Positions 1-10,800 of a stretch of DNA of 64,000 nucleotides are shown in pieces. Numbering within the stretch: the stretch's first letter is position 1; the number at the start of each line of letters is the position of its first letter. This stretch comes from Macrostomum hystrix (lineage: Eukaryota > Platyhelminthes > Macrostomidae). The position numbers and the translations under genes are program-made. The notes beneath the pieces are model-generated. The model ran no database searches and was not told the origin of the DNA. It saw only the letters and a list, made by a program, of their open reading frames with translations. The DNA lies in contig CATNEN010000033.1 in NCBI GenBank assembly GCA_950097015.1, forward strand, positions 2,604,001 through 2,668,000, read 5' to 3'.

Positions 1-263
1 ACTCCGTTTGAAACATTTTAGACATGATTGACGTGTGCCTGACAACGGGCGGACAAAAAGTGCTTTGCTCTTCTTGAGCAACGGAAAAAACAACTCGAGG
101 GACAATGGGATTTCAGGGAAGAACTGGCAGAAATATTTGGTTTAAATGGGCACCAGCTAGTGTTTCCTGTTGCCCGTTGTCAATGTATACAATGACACAC
201 TACAGGGCATTGGTTTAATAATTTAAAGAACCTCAAATTGTTGATAACCTATAGTCTTAGCAG

Positions 264-599
264 GGGGAGTGAGTGGCACAGCGGTTAACGCGTCTACCTC
301 TTGCACCAAGGTCCCTGAGCTCGATTCCGCGGCGAGGCCACAATTATTTCGGGGCGCAGCCGCGGAGAGAAGGCTTGGGGGGCTTGTCGTGCAATTTACG
401 CCCTAGAGGGCCAACCTCGAAGGCACAGTGGGAGTGTACCTTGCCTGATGATAAGAAAGTCAGGGCAGATGTACACACCTGTGTGAGCGTGAGGAGTCAG
501 CGAAATGGGCAGAATTGCCTCCTGGCTGGCTGCGGGTCTAGTGTCACCAAATGATATGCCATTGCCCGCAGCCCTCCTGAAATTAATATTATTATTATT
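264..599 (+). mobile_element. tRNA-derived SINE, full-length copy 1
   Basis: The 5' head carries RNA polymerase III promoter-like boxes: an A-box-like GTGGCACAGCGGTTAACGCG near 273 and a B-box-like GAGCTCGATTCC near 318. The body is followed by an (ATT)n tail at about 584-599. The copy is flanked by a perfect 10-bp target-site duplication, GTCTTAGCAG, at 254-263 and 600-609. The same body recurs inverted at 7759-8081 and 9642-9841, so it is a family. The open frame running through it is not a gene. Confidence 0.85.
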
Positions 600-609
600 G
601 TCTTAGCAG

Positions 610-1082
610 GCTGAAAGGTTGCTCACTTTGCTTATGATTTATTCTAACCGCCCACGGTTGAGTCAACAAGTATCCATGGCAACCACAGCGACTGTAGAGT
701 CACAATTCAATCGTCAGTTGCGCAGCAAGCAACTAGTTCGTGACTTCTCATCTGTTTCGTGTCTATTCATTCACTGCCGTAATCTCTGACTATGCACTAG
801 TGCTGGCAGCACTTGAAAACAAAGGAAAGAAATTGTTGCCATTTCAATGGATTTCCGTGTAACCGCTCTTTCGGTTATCAATATGAGATCAATTCAGACC
901 ACTTGCACCGAATAAGTTCTATATTTTTCTTCCGGAAGCATCTGCACTGTACAGGGTGCACTTTTCTGCGTGAAGTATCTCAGCCTCATGTCACTGTTCT
1001 AATCTCTCCCGTCACTCCCGCTCAGTATTTCTCCCAGTTCTCTTTCCTTCACTCTGATTGAATTCTGCTGCTGATCAGTTCC
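610..1082. other. Intergenic, no gene seen
   Basis: Unique-looking sequence between the SINE and the promoter-like block. No exon with splice signals or recognisable protein similarity was found on either strand. Confidence 0.5.
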
Positions 1083-1128
1083 CATTGGTTGGGGAGGGGG
1101 TTGTGCTCCTTTTATAGACATCAGTCAG
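1083..1128 (+). promoter_or_regulatory. Candidate core promoter of the small membrane-protein gene
   Basis: An inverted CCAAT (ATTGG, about 1084-1088), a G-rich box (GGGGAGGGGG, 1091-1100), a TATA-like TTTATA (1111-1116) and an initiator-like TCAGTC (about 1121) occur in the usual order, 70-120 nt upstream of an ATG at 1201. This is seen in sequence only; no transcript evidence is available. Confidence 0.4.
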
Positions 1129-1200
1129 CAGCTACCCACCTGATAAGCACTCACGGAGAAGTCAATAGTAGAGTGTCTAGTGGCTTTATCTATAGATACC

Positions 1201-1494
1201 ATGTTCAAATCATGCTCGCCGCATTTTGAGACGAGGTCATTGGTTCGATTCCTAGTCGCCTTCCTGACTGCGGCAGCCGCGCCGTGCCCAGTCGCCGCGG
1301 AGGGCGGACCGACGGTCAGGCTGGAGTGGTGGCACTATTTCATCATCGCCTGCTGCGGCGGGCTGCTGCTGGGGGCCATCGTCGTGTACTGCTACTGCAA
1401 GAAGCGCCACCCTGTAGCGCTGCACGAGCCGCAGGACCCGAGGCGCGTCATCCGGGTTGGGAACATTGTGGGAAAACTCAACCAGCTGGCCTGA
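1201..1494 (+). CDS. Small single-pass membrane protein, unrecognised (97 aa)
   Basis: A single open frame starts at ATG 1201 and ends at TGA 1492-1494. Residues 15-33 are hydrophobic and Ala-rich and look like a signal peptide (LVRFLVAFLTAAAAPCPVAA). After a short Glu/Gly segment comes one transmembrane helix beginning WWHYFIIACCGGLLLGAIVV, then a Cys/Lys/Arg stop-transfer segment (YCYCKKRH) and a basic tail of about 35 residues. That pattern suggests a type I topology with a cytoplasmic C terminus and possible juxtamembrane palmitoylation at the Cys residues. GC content rises sharply over the frame compared with its flanks, and a promoter-like block lies just upstream. I do not recognise the family. 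The first 20 codons overlap a tRNA-like sequence (see findings), so the true N terminus is uncertain. Confidence 0.5.
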   Translation: MFKSCSPHFETRSLVRFLVAFLTAAAAPCPVAAEGGPTVRLEWWHYFIIACCGGLLLGAIVVYCYCKKRHPVALHEPQDPRRVIRVGNIVGKLNQLA

Positions 1495-1566
1495 GACATT
1501 TGAGTCCGCTATGACACCTAATACTTAAGTAATACTTCAGATTAGATTTATTCTTTAATTGAAATG

Positions 1567-2770
1567 GATTGATAGATCAGACTAGATTGATAGATGAGAT
1601 CAGATTATATTGATAGATGAGATCAGACTAGATTGATAGATGAGATCAGATTGTATTGATAGATGAGATCAGACTAGATTTATAGATGAGTTCAGACTAG
1701 ATTGATAGATCAAATCAAACTAGATTGATAGATGCGATCAGACTAGATTGATAGATGAAATCAGACTAGATTTATAGATGTGATCAAACAAGATTGATAG
1801 ATGAAATCAGACTAGATTGATAGATGTGATCAAACTAGATTGATAGATGAAATCAGACTAGATTGATAGATGAAATCAGACTAGATTTATAGATGTGATC
1901 AAACAAGATTGATCGATGAGATCAGACTAGATTGATAGATGAGATCAGACTAGATTAATAGATTTGATCAGACTAGATTGATAGATTAGATCAGACTAGA
2001 TTGATAGATGAGATCAGACTAGATTGATAGATTAGATCAGACTAGATTGATAGATTCGATCAGACTAGATTAATAGATTAGATCAGACTAGATTGATAGA
2101 TTAGATCAGAATAGATTGATAGATGAGATCAGACTAGATTGATAGATGAGATCAGACTAGATTGATAGATGAGATCAGACTAGATTGATAGATGAGGTCA
2201 GACTATATTGATCGATGAGATCAGACTAGATTTATAGATGAGTTCAGACTAGATTGATAGATCAAATCAAACTAGATTGATCGATGCGATCAGAGAAGAT
2301 TGATAGATTCGATCAGACTAGATTGATCGATGCGATCAGAGAAGATTGATAGATTCGATCAGACTAGATTGATCGATGCGATCAGACTAGATTGATAGAT
2401 TCGATCAGACTAGATTAATAGATTAGATCAGACTAGATTGATAGATTAGATCAGAATAGATTGATAGATGAGATCAGACTAGATTGATAGATGAGATCAG
2501 ACTAGATTGATAGATGAGGTCAGACTATATTGATCGATGAGATCAGACTAGATTTATAGATGAGTTCAGACTAGATTGATAGATCAAATCAAACTAGATT
2601 GATCGATGCGATCAGAGAAGATTGATAGATTAGATCCGACTAGATTGATAGATTAGATCAGACTAGAATGATAGATGAGATCAGACTAGATTGATAGATT
2701 AGAGCAGACTAGATTGATAGATTAGATCAGACTAGATTGATAGATGAGATCAGACTAGATTGATAGATGA
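1567..2770. repeat. 23-bp GATA-rich minisatellite
   Basis: About 52 copies of a 23-bp unit with core AGACTAGATTGATAGAT. Variants (GATGAGATC, GATTAGATC, GATCAAATC, GATGCGATC) recur in the same order in blocks, so higher-order duplication is visible. It begins 72 nt after the stop codon of the membrane-protein gene and ends before an AATAAA at 2908-2913, so it probably lies in that gene's 3' UTR. Confidence 0.95.
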
Positions 2771-2907
2771 AATTTATTAAAGCTATCGCTTCTTTTTTGT
2801 AAATATTATTGATACAGTAGAATGAGTGCAAGTGATATTGAATGGCAATATTTGTAACTGTACAATATTATGTGTACACAGATCTGCAGCATTTGTTTCT
2901 GTGTACC

Positions 2908-2913
2908 AATAAA
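2908..2913 (+). terminator. Candidate polyadenylation signal AATAAA
   Basis: First good AATAAA downstream of the membrane-protein stop at 1494. It follows the 23-bp minisatellite and would give a 3' UTR of about 1.4 kb made mostly of tandem repeat. Confidence 0.4.
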
Positions 2914-3309
2914 TTACTTCGCATCGAATAGAGTGTTTCGAGTATTTAGAATTCGTAATAAACTGTTTGGATTTTTTATCAATTTAAATAAACAAAGTAA
3001 ACTTTTAAAAAGTTTATCAATTATCAATCAAAGAAATTAATTGCGTGCAATATCTATTTATTAAGATAATCCATGTTAGCAGTGCATCTTTTATGATAGT
3101 TAAAACATTAGAATAAAGGAAGCAAAGGTTGCACAATTAGACATATCATTGCCATCTGCATTTATATAATATCTGCATTTCTTGAAGTCCGTTAAAATCG
3201 ACTGGTTTGTAAAGTAGCTTTTAACCAAAAGGCTTTTTCTTCTTAACTTCTGACATGGAAATCAAATAATAGCTGTGTATAGCCATGGATAAAATATTGC
3301 AGAAAAAGT

Positions 3310-3675
3310 AGGAGGACTCCGTGAGGACTCCGTGAGGATTCAGTGAGGATTCCGTGAGGACTCCGTGAGGATTCCATGAGGATTCCGTGAGGACTCCGTG
3401 AGGATTCCGTGAGGACTCCGTGAGGATTCCGTGAGGATTCCGTGAGGACTCCGTGAGGATTCCGTGAGGACTCCGTGAGGATTCCGTGAGGACTCCGTGA
3501 GGACTCCGTGAGGATTCCGTGAGGACTCCGTGAGGATTCCGTGAGGACTCCGTGAGGATTCCGTGAGGATTCCGTGAGGACTCCGTGAGGATTCCGTGAG
3601 GACTCCGTGAGGATTCCGTGAGGACTCCGTGAGGACTCCGTGAGGATTCCGTGAGGACTCCGTGAGGATTCCGTG
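3310..3675. repeat. 11-bp minisatellite (GAGGAYTCCGT)
   Basis: About 33 near-perfect copies alternating between GAGGACTCCGT and GAGGATTCCGT, often as 22-bp dimers. It creates repetitive open frames on the minus strand (NPHGVLTESSR-type) that are artefacts. Confidence 0.95.
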
Positions 3676-4870
3676 GCAATTAAACAAATCCTGCAGGTGC
3701 CAGAACTAACGTTGCTTATAAAATATGTAGAGTCCTAAATTTGTTAGAATAAAGGCACTGTTAAAACAAAAAAAAGCAAAATGAGAAAAAAAAGTCGGAA
3801 TAATTGTTAAAGAAAAGCTGTTTCTTTTTTAACAGTTGAAGGCAATTTTAAGGGGTGGTGGTAAAAGATAAGCAAATTAAAATAATAAAAGTACATGCAT
3901 TCCGCAATGGAAGTTGACTACTTAAATAAATATAATTCTTAAATAAAACCTGGACAAACAATTCACAAAAAACTGTCTTTTCTTTCACAAGAAAACATTT
4001 GAACTCAAAACTTGCACTACTCGGTTGAGAATTCAAATTAAACTTGTTTTTTTGAATTAAACATACGAATATTGTGACTAGGTGAACTCAAGAAAATACC
4101 TCAGACTGCTCAGAATTGCTCCATGATTAAATAAACACATTCGAATTTTTTGTTTCAGTAAATACCATCTAATTATTAGCTTCAGCAACAATCCCAGAAT
4201 TAGCTTCAGTAATAATCCCAGAATTAGCTTCAGCAACAATCCCAGAATGTACTATGACATAAAAGCCATTAAAAGACTGGTTGCAATTTCAACAAGCAAA
4301 TCTCGCGAATCCGGTGGCCCTAAGCAAAAAAGATTTCCACTTAAAAGCATCAACCAAAAGAGTCAAGCGGGGTAGAGAAAAAAGTCAATAAACAGCAAGC
4401 TGGGAACTGAGTGCAAAAAGGAAATTCACTCAGAGAGGAAAAACAATATTGCAGGAGCTTCTAACAGACAAAAAATCCCGGAGCCCGAAGTAACCGAACA
4501 ATGAGCTGCATGGCTAGGCCAAAACCCGGGGCAGCAGCACGTGTTGCCACCCGGATGTGAGACCCGCCTAATCAGAATCGCGATCGAAGGAGTAAAAGGT
4601 GAGCGATGGAGAGAGCGCCGGCGGCTGAGTATTGCGCTGAAAACACCAAGAAAATATATAGAAAACCTTAATTCTTCTACAATAAAAAAAAGCTCAACAC
4701 GCTACTAAAGGAAAATCGCTGGTGGTAAGTAGGCATATTCGAAAATGGTGAGAACTTTTTAAGACAAGAAAATAATGCATTTCTATGTAGGAGATAGAAT
4801 GAATTATAAATTTCGAGCTTCACTGTTCTGCTCTGTTCTGTTCTCCTGCAGACTGCTCAGAGTTCTGTCT
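3676..4870. other. Intergenic / possible 3' UTR of the kinesin gene
   Basis: AT-rich and non-coding. Around 4180-4260 there is a short triplication of an AGCTTCAGYAAYAATCCCAG-like segment. No exon is recognised. The 4600-4870 part could be the kinesin 3' UTR on the minus strand. Confidence 0.45.
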
Positions 4871-7800
4871 CTACTGAAGGACGCAAGCTGCCGATGTGGC
4901 CTTGCCCATGGCCTCACTTCGCTTCTCCTCGGCTTTGGCCGTCTGGTTCTTGCCGTTGGGCGCGGCGGCGGCGGCTCCACCCGCTTTACCGCCCTTCTTG
5001 CTGGCGCCCCCGTTAGTGGCGGCTGCGGCGGGCGGAGCAGCCGCGGTGGCTGACAAGATTTTGTCCACCTTGTCCACCTGCGGGTTTAATGAGGAGATCC
5101 ATGACAGATTTGCTGAGGGGCCAGTGACCTTTGATGAACGAGCTCAATGACCCCTTTGATGAACGAGCTCAATGACCGTGATGAACGAGGTCAATGACCC
5201 CAAGGATGAAGAGGTGAACATTCCTTTGTTCAAATATTTCAAAAGCTTCAGCTCACCGACAGAACATCCTTGCCACTCTTGCGCGCCTCGTTCACCAGAG
5301 TCTGAAGCTGTTTCTGAAGTAAAAGCAAAATCGATGTTACTTTAGAAACTTGATTGCATAAGTAAAAGTGCAATTCAGGACTTTTAATTTTAGATTTGAG
5401 GCCAAGAGGGACTCACTATTTTCTGGTCGCTTCGCTCGCTCTTCCGCTTCAGGGTGTCCAGCTCGGACTTCAGGTTCTTCGCCTCAGCACCAGCCGCCGC
5501 GGCTGCAGCCGGCGCCGGGCGCTGAATAAAAGCGAGGTAGAAAGGTTACAGCTATGCGAACTAACGAGAAACGAGTAACGACTTAGATCCCAAAATCAAT
5601 GATAAAAAGACAGGAACGATTGGCTATCGGCTAGTGATTGCCATGAATATTGACAGAAGCGGCTAATTATTAACGACTTTTGATCACGGTTCACGATAAA
5701 ACGTTCAGAAGTACGTTTAACGATTGACGATTACGCACCTAACTACATAGAACTCGTACCACTTTGCTAACGACTTTGAAAATATAATTGAGATATAGTG
5801 TCAATGTTCCAGTTAGATATAAAATCATTAACGAGTAAGATCTGAAACCAAAAACTTTTTTAACGATTAACAAAAAATATGTAACGGTTTAACGAAAAAA
5901 ATTGACAATTAACAAAAAAATGTAACGATTTAACGAAAAAATCTTCTGATTAACGAAAAATACCTAAGGATCAACGTAAAAGATGTAGCAAAAAAGAAAA
6001 TTATTTTGTTCTTTGTTTTTAAAAAAATGAATTCGTTTTAATGATTAATCACGCTTAATAACTTACGACTATAAATATCCACTCATTCACAAATCTAGGC
6101 CCGAATTAATCCCTTGCGTCTTCCTGCGCCTCATCAGCGACAAGCTGACCAGCTCACCGAGTCCACGCATCCGGCCGGCTTGTCCCCCTGCATCAGCTCC
6201 TTGGTGGTCTTGTTCGACTTCTTGCCGGAGTCCTTCTGCCGGCCCCACAGCTCGAAGATGATGTAGGACTTCTGCAGGTACTCCATGAACTGCTTGGTGA
6301 CCGGCTTGTAGGTGTACTTCTTCTCAAAGCTGAACTGAGGATTGACCGCCTTTTTCACTTCGACAGTTCGGGTGAATTCGTCCTCCAGGTAGAACTTGTA
6401 CTGGCAGTAGTACTGAAAGGGTTTTGCAAAGCTTTCATGCTTTCTATATTTAGTGTTTCATCGCACCTTATAAATGGCGGGGTGAAGTGGCGAAGCTGCA
6501 ATGCGCCCGACTCTCACACAAAGGGTCCCGAGTTCGAATCTTTGGCAACTTTGGCAAGGCTACTCACTGCGGCAAACCTGGCGGACAGGTCGTGCCCCTC
6601 CTTGACCTTGACCTTGAAGTTCATGGTTTGGCCAATCACATCGTCCGGCTCGGAAAATTCCTCGCCGAGATCTCGAAACTCCGAATCGCAGGGCCGCAGT
6701 TCGATTTCCAGCTTGCCCTGATCCTCGCCACGGAAGTCAGTGACGCTGAAGCTCTCGGCGACCTCAATCATGTAGGCCAGGCTCTGCAGGTACACGTGGC
6801 AGGTGCCAATCATGACGGGCGAGTCGGCCGGCTCCCAGAAGGGATCATTCTCCTGCGGCAGCTTCCTATCTTCTCCCTCCATGTAGTTCTGGTAAATGTC
6901 GCGCATGAGGTACTTGCGATCGGAGAACTTGTCCTTGGACCAGAAGAACTCATTGCCCGAGTCCAGGTTGTGCACGCTAATGTAAACCTGAGAAGCGGAA
7001 GTGCAAAACAAAATGCTTATTTTTAACAGTTGGGCCTTGCTACTCTACTTAAAGTAGAACTATGGAAATATTTGATTGCTACCTCAGTGCGACCCTCATT
7101 TTCACGCAGTCCGCGACCTTGCGGCGACATGAGCACGAGCTCGAAGCGGACCCGCCTGTCCATCTCCTCGGACATGGCGTTGGCCTCCTGAACCTGCGGG
7201 TACAGCTTCACCAGGTCGTCCATGAGCAGCATGTCCTCTGCAATGCGCAGGATTGAAGTTTCAGTGCGGAATTCAAGAGCTTTGGCATTGGCGAATCAAG
7301 CGAGCTCAAGCAGAAGGCCTCACCAGCACTGCTGCTCTTGGCCTTGTCGCCCAGCAGTCCCATCACGCCTGAGCTCTCGGCCAGCTCCGCCTGCGCCGCT
7401 TCGAAGGTGGGGACCGGCGACGGCGACGCCGCCCCGGCCTTGGGATGGTCGAACACGTACAGGTGGTTGTTGCCGAACAGCACGCGATCATGATGATGCA
7501 GCAGAGTCTCCTGAGCAACTTCGCGACCGTTGATGCAGACTTTGGCGCCATTCAGAGGCGTCAGCGTCACCTTGTCGGAGGAGTTGATCAGCGTGGCATG
7601 CTGCGGTAGAATGCTGCGGGAGAGGTCGAGGACATGAAACTCTGCTGTAATCTTGAATAGCCGTCACAACCTGTCAATCAACCTTTGAAGTGCATGCAGA
7701 CAATTTTTTATAATAATCGTTCTAACACCTTTGCCTCTTCAATATAGATCATCAGGGAATAAAAAAATTAATTGCAGGAGGGCTGCGGGCAGTGGCACAT

Positions 7801-10800
7801 CATTTGATGACACTAGACCCGCAGCGAGCGAGGAGGCAATTCTGCCCATTTCGCTGACTCCTGAGCACACAAGCACTCAGATACCGTACTCAGGCACTCG
7901 CTCACACAAGTGTGTACTTCTGCCCTGACTTTCTTATCATCAGGCAGTGTACACTCTTATTGTGCCTTGGAGGTTGGCCCTCAAGGGCGTAAATGGCACA
8001 ACAAGCCCCCAAGCCTTCTCTCCGCGGCTGCGCCCGAAATGAATGTGGCCTCGCCGCGGACTGCACTGCCACTCACCCCCTGATCATCAGGGATTCGCTG
8101 ACTTGGAAGCGGCAGTCCGTTTTCAACGCACCTGATACCCCGCAGCTGGAACTCCGCCTCCCTGCCGATGGTGTGGCTGCCCGGCTGACAGAAGTGCACA
8201 ATCAGGCCGCTGAGCGACGGGTCCTCGTTGAGGTTCCACAGGTGCGGCTGCTGCTTGCGCCTCTCTCCCAGCGCCTCCTTGTCTCGAATCTGCGCCTGTG
8301 ACTCAGCCTGGGCTTGGGCCAGCTTCTCAGCCCACTCGCGCTCCATCGCTTCCATCTCCTCCTGGTTGCGCTTCATCAGCTCCCGCATTCGCTCCTCGGC
8401 CTCCTCCTTGCCTTCACTTTCTCCGCCGACCCCGCCGCCACCTCCTCCACCGCCGCCTCCCTTGAGCATCTCCATGAGGCGCAGGTTCTCCTCGCGCAGC
8501 TCCCTGATGAGCTTGTCCGTCGGGCTCTCGTTCACCACAGCCTTGGTCTTGATGGCCTTGGCCCGGTCCGCAAAGCGCAGGGTCGACAGCGTCTCCTCGT
8601 AGTTTATGTCCGCCGGAGACAGGGCGGCGATCTTGGAGGGTTGAAAATTGATGCGGCCTTAAGTGGCAGTGCTTTTTTTAATTGTCCCATTACAAGTATG
8701 AGCGCTGGAACCTCACCATGACCGTCCTGCTGTTGCCACCCAGAGCATTCTGTAGAAGCTTGGTGAGCACAGAGTCTCGAAAAGGAACTGAAATTATATC
8801 CGAAAGCTTGTTTGGTACGAATATCTTAACTGAGATAAGAATACAGGATCCAAAAACATCCGATCCGAACACACACCGACAACTTTGGTGTTGCCCATGG
8901 ACTGGTCAGCCAGGGCCTTGATACAGTTTCCCAGGGTGCTAAGGGACTGATTGATGGCCGAGCCTTCCTTCAGCCGGTCGCCTGTGGCTCCAGTGGAATC
9001 AGCTCGCTCACTGCAAGCATGGGGTGGTTAGACTTTGATGGAGTGTACATACGATGGTCATTCAGACTTTGAAGAATACAATGTACATTGGTTTTGAGGT
9101 GAGAGATGCTGATGGAGTGGGGTTGATGAGCAATGTACATTAATCGAATGGTTTTGAGACCAGTCTTTACTCCTGCACTCTGCCATTTTGGGTGGGTGTT
9201 TAAGATTTGGGTGGGAAATGTCTTTCAATTGAGCTGGTACATTTAATGCCTGTTCACAATTTGGAACAGGCCCGCTGTTCGACAATTCAAGAAGACCATT
9301 ACCTGCCAGCCAAATCAACCAGGTTCATGACCGAAGATCGGGTCATGCTCTGTCCGCTATTGTCCAGAGTCTTCTGCGTGAAGCTGATGGCCACGATGGT
9401 GTGGGCCCGGCTGCTGGTGGCATTCATGTTGGTGGCGGCCACCGTACGGTTGTGCGTGCCCTCGGCGATCTTGGCCTCGATCTGGGCGTAGCTACTCACC
9501 GGCGAGGTAGTCAACTGCTCAACGTAGAAGCCCTGCATAGAGAGAGTGGCGAGTGACTTCGGTCAATTTTGGGATGGCAAATGAAATCGAAGGAATACTT
9601 CTTACTATTTTGGAAAGCCTCGCATTAACCACCACTAACCCTATAATAATAATTGCAGGAGAGCTGTAGGTCATGGCACATCATTTGGTGACACTGGACC
9701 CGCAGCCAGCGAGGAAGCAAGTCTGCCCATTCCGCTGACTCCTGAGCACACACACACACAGATACTGTACGCAGGCATACGCTCACACATTCAGTGTGAA
9801 AAAGACTCGATCTGTGTACATCTGCCCTGACTTTCTCATCGTTGATATCTCAAATCGCCAAGTTAACTAGTAAGTGCGATAACTCCGAACTTCACCTTGC
9901 TCGGATGCTGGCGCACTTTTAGGCCGCCTTTGACCGTCTTGGATACTAGCAGATCCCGCACCTGCTCATTGTAGATCTCAATCATGCTCAGAGACACCTG
10001 ATACTCTTCGCCAGATTTCATGCCTGGCTTCTTGGCCTCGATAGCTTTGAATAGGTCCTCGCAGGCGATGGGCACAATGCCCTTGTTAGCCTGGTAGCCA
10101 ATCATTGAGTAGCTCTTGCCGCTGCCAGTCTGGCCATAGGCGAATAGGCTGCAGTTGTAGCCCTCCCAGGCGTTGTCAAGGACTCCGCGGCCCAGATCGT
10201 TAAACACTTTTTGCTGATAAAAAATGCATATAAAACACATTACGTAGTTGCCAACGCGTTTACGTTAAGTGTCTAAAAGCAACGAAAGAAATTATCTGTT
10301 CAATAAAGCCTCTGCAGGGACCCACCTGATCAGCGTATTTAGCATTGGCCGGTGCGAAGTAGCCGTTTGTCTGCTCAGTGAAGCCGTCGTGAGACCAGTA
10401 AGAGTAGTCGAACGCGAATTTCTTGTCCTGACCGCTGGCCGGATCCGTGATGATGGTCTGCGGCCCGTCCATCTTGATGATCAGCTTGCTGCCGCGAGTC
10501 TTCTCGCGTTCGTTGTGTCAGTTGGTTGCGCCAACAAGATTTCAGCGCTCGAGTTAAGGAAAACAACTTGTAACATTCTTCAACAAGCACATCTTCCAAA
10601 TCTGTCCCACATCTTCCAAATGAGTAATCTAGTGTTCTGATAATTATGTTCATAACTTCAGGGTTACTTTTAAAAATACATTTAAATATGCATAGCATAG
10701 TGTTTTGTTTTCTTTGTGTTTGTTATGTACGCCCTAGAAAAGAAAATATTAAAAAATAAAAAAATAATGAGAATGTAAAATATTAGTATTTTTCTTCGTT

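Noticed and set aside
273-554. 93-codon plus-strand frame
   Set aside because: It lies entirely inside a SINE with clear target duplications.
4871-5077. A separate small Ala/Lys-rich protein ending in CVLQ
   Set aside because: It lacks its own start, is preceded by an acceptor, and is in phase with the upstream kinesin exons, so it is the last kinesin exon.
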